Positions 44,867 through 52,546 of a DNA stretch of 63,046 nucleotides are shown here, piece by piece. Numbering within the stretch: position 1 is the first letter of the stretch; each line of letters begins with the position of its first letter. Location of the stretch: positions 1-63,046 of the forward strand of contig PNMW01000031.1 in the NCBI GenBank assembly GCA_013823855.1, in the 5' to 3' direction. This DNA is from Lysobacteraceae bacterium (GTDB lineage: Bacteria; Pseudomonadota; Gammaproteobacteria; Nevskiales; Nevskiaceae). The notes under the pieces were generated by a model. The model made no database searches and was not told the origin of the DNA. It worked only from the letters and a program-made list of their open reading frames with translations. A program made the translations under genes and the position numbers.

Positions 44867-46324
44867 ATGCGATTCTCACAACTCCCCGAGCTGCGTTCAG
44901 CATCGCAGCCGAACGGCGCCTGCATCGCCGATGCCGAATCGGATCTGTCCAATTCCGGATTCCATTCGAGGATTCGGGTCTGCGCGCGCCACTTCGCGGA
45001 ACACGGGATCGGCGCCGGCGATGTCGTGGCGCTGATGCTCCCCAACCAGGTGGAGTTTGCGGTGGCCATGTTCGCCGCCTGGCATCTTGGGGCGGCGGTG
45101 ATGCCGATCAATCCTGGCCTCACTGCCAACGAGGCGACGCATCAACTTGTCGACTCGAAAGCGAAACTGATCGTCAACAGTACAGGCGAGTCGGTCGTTC
45201 AGGGCGTGCTGTCCCTGGCCGTGGACGGGCTCGAGACTGGGGCGTTGCACGAAGGCGTGCCGGTCGATGACCCGGCAGCGCTGGCACTGCTGATCTACAC
45301 CAGCGGCACCACCGGCTTGCCGAAGGGCGTGATGCTCGATCACGCCAACATCGAAGCGATGGCGGAGATGGGACGGCAGTCCTTGAAGGTGACGGAGGCC
45401 GATCATTGCCTGCTGGTGCTGCCGCTGTTCCACGTCAACGGCATCGTGGTCAGCATCCTCACGCCACTGTCCGCGGGTGGTCGGGTGACGATCCGCAAGC
45501 GTTTCGACATCAAGTCCTTCTTCGACGACATCGAACGCCTGCGGCCGACATTCTTTTCCGCCGTCCCGACGATCTACACGATGCTCAATGCGCTGCCGGC
45601 CGCGCTCAAGCCGGATACCTCGAGCCTGCGTTACGGCATCTGCGGCGCTGCACCGGCGTCGGCCGAGTTGCTCAAAAGCTTCGAGGCGCGCTTTCGCTTT
45701 CCGCTGATCGAAGGCTATGGCTTGTCCGAAGGCACCTGCGCCACAACGATCAATCCCTTTGATGGTGTGCGCAAGCAGGGAACGGTCGGGCTGCCGTTCT
45801 CAGGGCAGGAAATCGCGATCGGCGATGCCAATGGCGCGCACTTGCCGCAGGGCGCGATCGGCGAAGTACTGGTGCGCGGCCCCAATGTCATGCGCGGCTA
45901 CCTCGGCAGGCCCGAAGAAACGGCGAAAGCCCTCGTCAACGGCTGGCTGCGCACCGGCGATACCGGATGCATCGACGAGGACGGCTATCTGTCCATCGTC
46001 GGCCGGCTGAAGGAAATGATCATCCGCGGCGGCGAGAACATCTATCCGAAGGAAATCGAGGACGCGCTGGTCGCCCATCCAGCCGTGCTGGAAGCGGCGG
46101 TGATCGGCGCAGCGGACACGACCTGGGGCGAGATCGTCGTCGCCTATGTCGCACTGCGCCCGGGTGCCACCGTTGAGCCCGCTGCGCTCGATGCGCACTG
46201 TGCCGAGCGCCTGACGCGCTTCAAGCGCCCGGCATCGATCCGCTTCATCGACAGCCTGCCGAAGAACGCGGTCGGCAAGATCGACAAGCCGAAGCTGAAA
46301 GCGCTGTCGGCCATGCGGAGCTGA
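44867..46324 (+). CDS. AMP-dependent acyl-CoA synthetase/ligase
   Basis: The 485-residue product is an ANL-superfamily ligase that would activate a carboxylic acid to its CoA thioester. It has the P-loop YTSGTTGLPKGVML near residue 144, LPLFHVNG, the GYGLSEGTCATT motif near residue 283, NGWLRTGDTGCIDEDGYLSIVGRLKEMIIRGGENIYPKEIE, and the catalytic lysine in KNAVGKIDKPKLKAL. Length is at the short end for fatty acyl-CoA ligases, so a medium-chain or unusual acid is plausible. It is followed by the GMC oxidoreductase after five bases. Confidence 0.92.
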   Translation: MRFSQLPELRSASQPNGACIADAESDLSNSGFHSRIRVCARHFAEHGIGAGDVVALMLPNQVEFAVAMFAAWHLGAAVMPINPGLTANEATHQLVDSKAKLIVNSTGESVVQGVLSLAVDGLETGALHEGVPVDDPAALALLIYTSGTTGLPKGVMLDHANIEAMAEMGRQSLKVTEADHCLLVLPLFHVNGIVVSILTPLSAGGRVTIRKRFDIKSFFDDIERLRPTFFSAVPTIYTMLNALPAALKPDTSSLRYGICGAAPASAELLKSFEARFRFPLIEGYGLSEGTCATTINPFDGVRKQGTVGLPFSGQEIAIGDANGAHLPQGAIGEVLVRGPNVMRGYLGRPEETAKALVNGWLRTGDTGCIDEDGYLSIVGRLKEMIIRGGENIYPKEIEDALVAHPAVLEAAVIGAADTTWGEIVVAYVALRPGATVEPAALDAHCAERLTRFKRPASIRFIDSLPKNAVGKIDKPKLKALSAMRS

Positions 46325-46329
46325 TCGCG

Positions 46330-47973
46330 ATGACGGCCCCAAGCTTCGATTTCGACTGGCTGGTGATCGGCTCCGGCTTCGGCGGTAGTGTTTCCGCGTT
46401 GCGGCTGGCCGAAAAGGGGTATCGCGTTGGCCTGATCGAACGCGGTCGGCGCTATCGGGATCAGGATCTTCCCAAGTCGACCTGGCAGTTTCGCCGCTTC
46501 TTCTGGGCGCCGGCGCTGGGCATGAAGGGGATCATGCAACTGCGGATGTTCCGTCACGTGTTCACGTTCACCCAGATTGCGGTCGGTGGCGGCAGTGTCG
46601 TTTACGGCGGCGTGCTGCTGCGGGCCAAGCCGGCGTTTTTCGACGATGCGCAATGGCGCGACCTCGGCCGCTGGGACGAGCAATTGCAGCCGCACTACGC
46701 CACCGCGGAACGCATGCTCGGCGTCAAGACCGTGGACTTCGATTCGCCGAATCAGCAGTTGATCCGCGAACTGGCACAGCACTTCGGCAACGAGGCCAGC
46801 TTCACTCGCGCGCCCACCGGCGTGTACTTCGGCGAGCCCGGCAAGACCGTCAAGGATCCCTACTTCGGCGGCGAAGGCCCGGATCGCACCGGCTGCACGC
46901 GCTGTGGCGCCTGTCTGGTCGGCTGCACGGTGGGGGCGGCCAACACCTTGCCGAAGAACTACTTGTGGTTCGCGGAAAAGCGCGGTGCGCAGGTGATCGC
47001 CGAGCGTGAAGTCGTCGACGTGACACCGCTGGGTGCGGCCGATGGCAGCGACGGCTATCGGGTGACCACACAGCGGGCCGGAACCTGGTTCGCCCGCGAT
47101 CGCCGCAGCCACACCACACGCGGTGTCGTTTTCGCGGGCGGCACGCTTGGCACCAACGAACTGCTGGCCAACTGCAAGCACGGCGGCTCGTTGCCTCGCC
47201 TGAGCGATCGACTGGGCGAACTGGTTCGCACCAACAGCGAATCTATCCTGACCGTGCGTCTGCCCGAGGATCGCAAGACCTGGAACGACGTCACCGCGAG
47301 CAGCAGCGTCTATCTCGATCAGGACACCCACGTCGAATTCCTGACCTATGGCCGTCATGCCGACTTCCTGAGCTTCCTGTACACGACGCTGGTCGGCAGG
47401 GGCAATCGCCTGACGCGACCGCTGAAGTGGCTGGCCGGCATCGCCTTGCATCCGCTCCAGTGGCTGAAAACGCTGTCGCCGATCGGCTGGAGTCGACGCA
47501 CCGTGCTGCTGCTGGTGATGCAGGCGCTCGACAACGCGATTGCGCTTCGGCCGAAGAAGCGCTGGTTCGGGCGCGGCTATCGGCTGGTCACCGAGCAGAA
47601 CCGGGACAAGCCGAATCCAACCTACATCGAAGCCGGCAATCGCGCCGCCGAATGGCTGGCCCGGCGCACTGGCGGCATCGCCCAGAGCAATGTGCTCGAA
47701 GCACTCGGCAACATCCCGACCACGGCCCACGTGCTGGGCGGCGTGGTGATCGGTGCCGACGCCTTGAGCGGGGTCGTCGACCACCATCTCCGCGCCTTTG
47801 GCTACCGGAACCTCTTGGTCTGCGATGCCTCGGCGATGCCCGCCAATCCCGGCGTCAACCCGGCGCTGACCATCACCGCGCTGGCCGAGTACGCGATGGC
47901 GCAGATCCCGAACGCGACAGCCGCGCAGACGGACGTGCGTCGGGGTTTGCAATCGGCGTCGGAGTATGTATGA
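46330..47973 (+). CDS. GMC-family oxidoreductase with four-cysteine motif (cholesterol-oxidase-like)
   Basis: The 547-residue flavoprotein begins with the FAD motif LVIGSGFGGSVSALRLAEKGYRVGLIERG. It has TQIAVGGGSVVYGGVLLR, the ending DASAMPANPGVNPALTITALAEYAM and a cysteine motif C189-x2-C192-x2-C195-x3-C199 (GCTRCGACLVGC). That motif looks like an iron-sulfur ligand set and is typical of the ChoD-like branch of GMC enzymes. Such enzymes oxidise secondary or primary alcohols. Substrate may be a sterol-like or other bulky alcohol, by inference only. The 3' end overlaps the operator and one possible start of the next TetR gene. Confidence 0.88.
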   Translation: MTAPSFDFDWLVIGSGFGGSVSALRLAEKGYRVGLIERGRRYRDQDLPKSTWQFRRFFWAPALGMKGIMQLRMFRHVFTFTQIAVGGGSVVYGGVLLRAKPAFFDDAQWRDLGRWDEQLQPHYATAERMLGVKTVDFDSPNQQLIRELAQHFGNEASFTRAPTGVYFGEPGKTVKDPYFGGEGPDRTGCTRCGACLVGCTVGAANTLPKNYLWFAEKRGAQVIAEREVVDVTPLGAADGSDGYRVTTQRAGTWFARDRRSHTTRGVVFAGGTLGTNELLANCKHGGSLPRLSDRLGELVRTNSESILTVRLPEDRKTWNDVTASSSVYLDQDTHVEFLTYGRHADFLSFLYTTLVGRGNRLTRPLKWLAGIALHPLQWLKTLSPIGWSRRTVLLLVMQALDNAIALRPKKRWFGRGYRLVTEQNRDKPNPTYIEAGNRAAEWLARRTGGIAQSNVLEALGNIPTTAHVLGGVVIGADALSGVVDHHLRAFGYRNLLVCDASAMPANPGVNPALTITALAEYAMAQIPNATAAQTDVRRGLQSASEYV

Positions 47974-47984
47974 TGAGCATCATA
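47969..47984. promoter_or_regulatory. Operator of TetR regulator 2 (at its own start codon)
   Basis: TATGATG-AG-CATCATA is a palindrome with perfect 7-bp arms that touches the TetR start codon at 47984. The same motif recurs as a 22-bp perfect palindrome at 48611-48632. Binding here would block initiation of the TetR gene itself. Confidence 0.7.
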
Positions 47985-48565
47985 TGAAAACCAGACCCCG
48001 AGCCCACAAGGAAGCCACCCACGAGCGCATCGTCGAAACGGCGGCCCGTGCGATCCGGCGCACCGGCTACGACGGCACCAGCGTTGCCGACATCATGAAA
48101 GAGGCCGGTCTGACCCACGGCGGCTTCTACGCGCACTTCGCGTCGCGCGAAGCGATGCTGGCCGAAGCGGCCGATCGCGCCGGTGCCGACGCGATCAATC
48201 TGGTGACCCGACTGGCGGCCGGGACCAGGCCGGAAAACATGTTGCAGGCCATGCTCGATGCCTATCTGTCCGAGGCGCATGTCAGCAATGTCGAGCGCGG
48301 CTGCGCCATTGCGGCACTGGGTTCGGAGATGCCGCGTCAGGCACCGGAAGTGCGCCAGGCCGCAACGCGGCGCATCAAGGAAATGATCGACCTCGTGGCG
48401 CGCCAGTTGCCCGGCTGGGGACAGCAGGACGCTCACGAGCAGGCGCTGGCCACGGTGTCGACGATGGTCGGCGCGCTGCTGCTGGCCCGCGCGGTCGATG
48501 ATCCCCGGCTGTCGAAGAACCTGTGCGAAGCCGCGCGCAAGCATCTGATGGCTGCCGGCTCCTGA
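47984..48565 (+). CDS. TetR/AcrR family transcriptional regulator 2
   Basis: The 193-residue protein has the helix-turn-helix RIVETAARAIRRTGYDGTSVADIMKEAGLTHGGFYAHFASREAMLAEAADRAG (about residues 14-66). Its C-terminal domain contains ERGCAIAALGSEMPRQAPEVRQAATRRIKEMIDLV, characteristic of a TetR subgroup with a C-terminal CIAALG-E motif. The start at 47984 is chosen, although ATG at 47966 is in frame and would add six residues translated from the operator. It probably represses itself and the genes from 48683 onward. Confidence 0.9.
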   Translation: MKTRPRAHKEATHERIVETAARAIRRTGYDGTSVADIMKEAGLTHGGFYAHFASREAMLAEAADRAGADAINLVTRLAAGTRPENMLQAMLDAYLSEAHVSNVERGCAIAALGSEMPRQAPEVRQAATRRIKEMIDLVARQLPGWGQQDAHEQALATVSTMVGALLLARAVDDPRLSKNLCEAARKHLMAAGS

Positions 48566-48610
48566 ATCCCGCCCTGTTGAAGTTCACGCTGTCCTCAATG
48601 CTGCGTCCAA

Positions 48611-48632
48611 AAATATGATGATCATCATATTT
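48611..48632. promoter_or_regulatory. 22-bp perfect palindrome, operator of TetR regulator 2
   Basis: The half-site AAATATGATGA is followed directly by its exact reverse complement. The core TATGATGA-TCATCATA repeats the site at 47969-47984. It lies in the 117-base gap between the TetR gene and the 58-residue protein, 51 bases before that start codon. Confidence 0.85.
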
Positions 48633-48682
48633 ATGACTGAAAAATCTTCCCGTTGCCCACTGTCCACACGAGGTTCCATCCC

Positions 48683-48859
48683 ATGAATCAGGTTCGCAGC
48701 GAGTCCCCCGGAACGATCCCCGGCTTCTGGCAACGCTTGGCATTCGCGCTCGAGCCGCTTAGCGGGTCCGGGCAGGAACTGCTCGAAAGGCGCGTACGCC
48801 AGCTCGAAGCCGACGTGATGCGCCTGACCGCGCTGCACGAGAAGCGCTCGAAAACCTGA
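48683..48859 (+). CDS. Small protein of unknown function, first gene of the TetR-2 module
   Basis: The 58-residue product is not recognised. Its N-terminal part (about residues 12-32, GFWQRLAFALEPLSGSGQELL) is mildly hydrophobic. Its C-terminal half (ERRVRQLEADVMRLTAL) has a heptad-like leucine/valine spacing that suggests a short coiled coil. It sits directly behind the palindromic operator and 76 bases before the flavin oxidoreductase, so it is probably expressed with the pathway genes. The start has a weak GAGG at 48670-48673. Confidence 0.6.
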   Translation: MNQVRSESPGTIPGFWQRLAFALEPLSGSGQELLERRVRQLEADVMRLTALHEKRSKT

Positions 48860-48935
48860 AACCGCGCGACGCCGATGCGGCGTCGAAATGCCCCATCCGC
48901 AGTCCGCACAGCCGTCGCCCGCACGAGTACCGACC

Positions 48936-50183
48936 ATGGCCGATTCAAGCCCGCTTGCAAGCCACCTGCTGACGCAGCCGCTGCACTTGCCGAATGGCAG
49001 CGTGATCCGCAACCGTCTCGCCAAGGCGTCGATGAGCGAAACCTTGGCGACCTACAGCAATCGCCCGACGGAAAAGCTGGTCACGCTGTACCGGCGATGG
49101 GCGTCGTCCGGCATCGGTCTGTTGCTGACCGGCAACGTGATGGTCGACCGCCGCGCGCTCGGCGAGCCCGGCAACGTGGTGATCGAGGACGAGTCCGATC
49201 TGCCGGTGCTGCGAGCCTGGGCCGGTGCTGCCACTGATCAGGGCGTGGCGATCTGGGCGCAGCTCAATCATCCCGGCAAGCAGGCGATGAAGGGCCTGAA
49301 TGCCAGCACCCTCGCGCCATCTGCGGTGCCGTTCGGCAAGGACCTCGCGCCGATGTTCGACACCCCGCGCGAAGCCACGGACAACGAGATCCGCGACATC
49401 ATCCAGCGTTTCGGGCGCAGCGCCGCCATTTGCCGCAAGGCGGGCTTCAGCGGCGTCCAGATCCACTGCGCGCATGGCTACCTGCTCAACCAATTCCTTT
49501 CGCCGCACCACAACCAGCGCAGCGACGACTGGGGCGGCACGGCCGAAAGGCGCCGCCGTTTCGTGCTGGCCGTGTATGCCGAAGTGCGCCGGCAGGTCGG
49601 TGCCGATTTCCCGGTGGGCATCAAGATCAACTCAGCGGATTTCCAGCACGGCGGCTTCACCGAAGAGGAATCGCTGGCCGCCATCAATGCGCTGGCAGAC
49701 GCCGGCATCGACCTGATCGAAATCTCCGGCGGCACCTACGAAACCGGTGTCGCCCAGCCGCAGAAGCCTTCGACCGTCGCGCGCGAAGCGTATTTCATGG
49801 ACTTCGCCGACAAGGTCCGGGCAGCGGTCAAGGTGCCGTTGATGGTGACCGGCGGCTTCCGTAGTGCCGAAGGCATGAACAACGCGCTGAAGTCCGGTGC
49901 GATCGACCTGGTCGGGATCGCCCGGCTGATGGCGATCGACCCCGATGCGCCGAAGGCGCTGCTGTCAGGCCATGACAGCGCGCAGCGGGTCAGTCCGATC
50001 AAGACCGGCATTAAGCCGGTGGATCGTCTGGGTCTGATGGAAGTGCTGTGGTACGGCCTGCAGGTCCGGCGCATTGCCCGAGGTGCGAACCCCAAGCCCC
50101 AAGAGAGCGGGCTGTGGGCGCTGGTCAAGGCGCTGGTCCTCAATGGCTGGGGCACGTTCAGAACCCGCCGGGCGCGGGCCTGA
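48936..50183 (+). CDS. NADH:flavin oxidoreductase (old yellow enzyme family)
   Basis: The 415-residue product is an FMN-dependent TIM-barrel ene-reductase. It shows LPNGSVIRNRLAKASMSE at the start, WAQLNHPGKQA near residue 109, GVQIHCAHGYLLNQFLSP, NQRSDDWGGTAERRRRFVLAVYAEVRRQVG, the FMN-phosphate strand VKVPLMVTGGFRS and IDLVGIARLMAIDPDAP. It would reduce a carbon-carbon double bond conjugated to a carbonyl. An alternative in-frame ATG lies at 48888, but the family N-terminus favours 48936. It fits with the GMC alcohol oxidase, which would create such a carbonyl. Confidence 0.9.
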   Translation: MADSSPLASHLLTQPLHLPNGSVIRNRLAKASMSETLATYSNRPTEKLVTLYRRWASSGIGLLLTGNVMVDRRALGEPGNVVIEDESDLPVLRAWAGAATDQGVAIWAQLNHPGKQAMKGLNASTLAPSAVPFGKDLAPMFDTPREATDNEIRDIIQRFGRSAAICRKAGFSGVQIHCAHGYLLNQFLSPHHNQRSDDWGGTAERRRRFVLAVYAEVRRQVGADFPVGIKINSADFQHGGFTEEESLAAINALADAGIDLIEISGGTYETGVAQPQKPSTVAREAYFMDFADKVRAAVKVPLMVTGGFRSAEGMNNALKSGAIDLVGIARLMAIDPDAPKALLSGHDSAQRVSPIKTGIKPVDRLGLMEVLWYGLQVRRIARGANPKPQESGLWALVKALVLNGWGTFRTRRARA

Positions 50184-50311
50184 TCGTCGGAAGTGCCCGT
50201 TCGATGCTCGACGCCAGCCTGGGTGTGAATCCCAGCCTCACCATCACCGCGCTGACCGCGCGCGCCACGTCGCCCATTCCCCGGAAGCCGGCGTGCGTGG
50301 CGGCGACATGA
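50183..50311 (+). pseudogene. C-terminal fragment of a second GMC oxidoreductase
   Basis: The frame reads SARSMLDASLGVNPSLTITALTARA before a stop at 50309-50311. The GVNPSLTITAL block is the C-terminal FAD/active-site signature of GMC enzymes and aligns with GVNPALTITAL of the intact gene ending at 47973. No start codon, no FAD domain and no upstream sequence of such a gene remain, so this is a relic of a second, related oxidoreductase lost between the flavin oxidoreductase and the hydrolase. Confidence 0.72.
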
Positions 50312-50364
50312 CCGCTCGCGCCCGGCGCTGATACCCGATACACGATGACCCGGAGGTTCTCCGC

Positions 50365-51210
50365 ATGACCGACACGCATCTGACCGCAGCGACCCGTTTC
50401 ATCGCGGTGGACGGCGACAACTTCGCCTACCGCCGCTGGGGCAACAGTGACAGCGGCCAGCCGCCGCTGTTCTTCCTCCAGCACTTCCGGGGCGGCCTCG
50501 ACAACTGGGATCCGCTGTTGACCGACGGGCTGGCCGCAGGCCGCGAAGTCATCCTGTTCAACGGCCGGGGGGTTGCCTCGTCGTCGGGCAAGCCGCGTAC
50601 CCGCATCGAACAGATGGCCGACGACGCGGCGGCCGTGATCCGGACGCTGGGCCTGGCCAAGGTCGATCTGCTCGGCTTCTCGCTGGGCGGCTTCCAGGCC
50701 CAGGACCTGACGCGACGCCACCCGCAGCTGGTGCGCAAGCTGATGCTGCTCGGTACCGGCCCGCGCGGCGGCAATCCCGACTCCGAACCCCGTGTGCTCG
50801 AAGCGGCCCCCCGGCCGGTGCCGACGCTGGATGACTTCCTCTACCTGTTCTTCGGTCGCTCCGAAGCGGCCCAGCAGGCCGGCCGCGCGTTCTGGGCGCG
50901 CCGTCACCTGCGCGTCGATCAGGACCCGCCGAGTTCGCCGGAAGTGATCCAGGCGCAGATCGAAGCCAACATGTACTACCTGCCCAAGCTCGATGCGAAA
51001 GACCCGTTCGCGCATCTGCGCGCGATCCGCCAGCCGACCTTGATCCTCAACGGCAACCATGACGTGATGATCCCGACGATCAACTCGTATCACATGGCGC
51101 AGAACATCCCCGATGCGCAGCTGCTGATCTACCCCGATGCCGGCCACGGCGCGCAGTTCCAGTATCCCGAGCGCTTCCTGAAGCACGCCATCCAGTTTCT
51201 CGACGAATGA
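50365..51210 (+). CDS. Alpha/beta hydrolase, copy A
   Basis: The 281-residue product has FFLQHFRGGLDNWDPLLTDGLAAGREVILFNGRGVASSSG, the nucleophile elbow LLGFSLGGFQAQDL near residue 107, an acid region LILNGNHDVMIPTINSYHMAQNIPDAQLLIYPDAGHGAQFQYPERF and the catalytic histidine within it. The gene at 52543 is a paralogue with the same elbow and tail. Epoxide hydrolases, haloperoxidase-like esterases and lactonases share this fold, so the substrate cannot be fixed. GGAGG at 50352-50356 supports the start. Confidence 0.85.
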   Translation: MTDTHLTAATRFIAVDGDNFAYRRWGNSDSGQPPLFFLQHFRGGLDNWDPLLTDGLAAGREVILFNGRGVASSSGKPRTRIEQMADDAAAVIRTLGLAKVDLLGFSLGGFQAQDLTRRHPQLVRKLMLLGTGPRGGNPDSEPRVLEAAPRPVPTLDDFLYLFFGRSEAAQQAGRAFWARRHLRVDQDPPSSPEVIQAQIEANMYYLPKLDAKDPFAHLRAIRQPTLILNGNHDVMIPTINSYHMAQNIPDAQLLIYPDAGHGAQFQYPERFLKHAIQFLDE

Positions 51211-51271
51211 GCGCCCGCGTGTTGAGCGCCGGCACCCGACAAGCTTTGGAAATCACTTCAGGAAGCGCGAC

Positions 51272-51640
51272 ATGATCAAGTTCAAGCTGTTGCTGTGGTT
51301 GCTGGAAAAACTCATCGGGCGGGCCATCCGCAGCAAGCCGGCCTGCGCCGCCTATGTGCGCGGCAAGACGTTGACCTTCCAGATTCGCAGCGCGGACGGC
51401 ATCGGCCGTCACTACACGATCCGGGACTGCGGCATCACTTCGGCATCCGGGATCTCGCCCCTCGCGAAATTCGTGATGAGCTTCTCGTCGCCCGGTGCCG
51501 GGTTCCGGATCCTGTCCGCCAGGGACAGCAAGGGCGCATTCCTTGCCGGCCTGCACGACCAGGAACTCCATCTCGGCGGGGACTTCGTCGAGATCATGTG
51601 GTTCCAGGGGCTGACGGAATACCTGCAGCCCGGGAAGTAG
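51272..51640 (+). CDS. Small protein with possible SCP2-like lipid-carrier fold
   Basis: The 122-residue product has an amphipathic N-terminus (MIKFKLLLWLLEKLIGRAIRS). An alternating beta pattern follows (KTLTFQIRSADGIGRHYTIRDCGITSASG). Its ending, FLAGLHDQELHLGGDFVEIMWFQGLTEYL, resembles the last strand and helix of SCP2 sterol-carrier domains. This match is by pattern only. A carrier of hydrophobic intermediates would suit the surrounding oxidoreductases and hydrolases. A GGAAG motif at 51261-51265 precedes the start. Confidence 0.5.
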   Translation: MIKFKLLLWLLEKLIGRAIRSKPACAAYVRGKTLTFQIRSADGIGRHYTIRDCGITSASGISPLAKFVMSFSSPGAGFRILSARDSKGAFLAGLHDQELHLGGDFVEIMWFQGLTEYLQPGK

Positions 51641-51754
51641 AGAAGCCAGGCGTCATCAGCCCGAACAAGGCCGCCAGGCCAGCGTCCACCCCCGCACTCA
51701 TGCCGCGGTGCCATGCGCGTCGACCCGTGAGTGCATCTGATCGAGACCGTTCCC

Positions 51755-52546
51755 ATGACCCACCGTTCCACCGTCCTCATCACCGGCGCGTCCTCCGGGA
51801 TCGGCGCCACCTATGCCGATCGCTTTGCGAGCCGCGGCCATGATCTTGTGCTGGTTGCCCGTGACCGCGCGCGGCTGCAGACGCGCGCAGCCCGCCTGCG
51901 CGCGGAGTGCGGGGTGGCCGTCGATGTCCTTGCAGTCGACCCGACCCAGGCATCCGAATTGGCCGCCGTCGAGGCGCGCCTGCGCGACGACAGCCGCATC
52001 GGCATCCTGATCAACAATGCCGGCATCGCCCAGTCCGGCAGCTTCATCGAGCAGGCAGCCGATGGCGTCGAACGGCTGATCACGCTCAACACCATCGCCC
52101 TGACCAGACTCGCCCGGGCGATTGCGCCGCGGCTTGCCAAGGTCGGCGACGGCGCGATCGTCAACATCGGTTCGGTGGTCGGGCTGGCGCCGGAACTCGG
52201 CATGACCGTCTACGGTGCGACCAAGGCCTTCGTGCTGTTCCTGTCGCAGGGCATGAGTCTGGAACTCGCGCCGAAGGGCGTCTACATCCAGGCGGTGCTG
52301 CCGGCGGCAACCCGCACCGAAATCTGGGAGCGGGCCGGCTTCGACATCAACACCCTGCCCGAGGTGATGGACGTCGGCGAGCTGGTCGATGCGGCGCTGG
52401 TCGGTTTCGATCGTCGTGAACCGGTGACCATCCCGCCGCTGCATGAAGCCGGCCGCTGGGACAGCCTGCAGGCGGCGCGGCAAGGCCTGCTGGCCGAGCT
52501 TCGGCAGGCACATGCCGCAGCGCGCTATCAGGTGCCCGCGCCATGA
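51755..52546 (+). CDS. Short-chain dehydrogenase/reductase (SDR)
   Basis: The 263-residue product is a classical SDR. It has the NAD(P)-binding TGASSGIGATYADRFASRGHDLVLVARD at the start, LINNAGIAQSG near residue 86, the catalytic serine in IVNIGSVVGLAP and the YGATK motif (tyrosine and lysine) near residue 156. An arginine in RDRARL after the second strand suggests NADP preference. The start at 51755 is the family start. The stop overlaps the next gene by four bases. It would interconvert an alcohol and a ketone on a pathway intermediate. Confidence 0.9.
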   Translation: MTHRSTVLITGASSGIGATYADRFASRGHDLVLVARDRARLQTRAARLRAECGVAVDVLAVDPTQASELAAVEARLRDDSRIGILINNAGIAQSGSFIEQAADGVERLITLNTIALTRLARAIAPRLAKVGDGAIVNIGSVVGLAPELGMTVYGATKAFVLFLSQGMSLELAPKGVYIQAVLPAATRTEIWERAGFDINTLPEVMDVGELVDAALVGFDRREPVTIPPLHEAGRWDSLQAARQGLLAELRQAHAAARYQVPAP

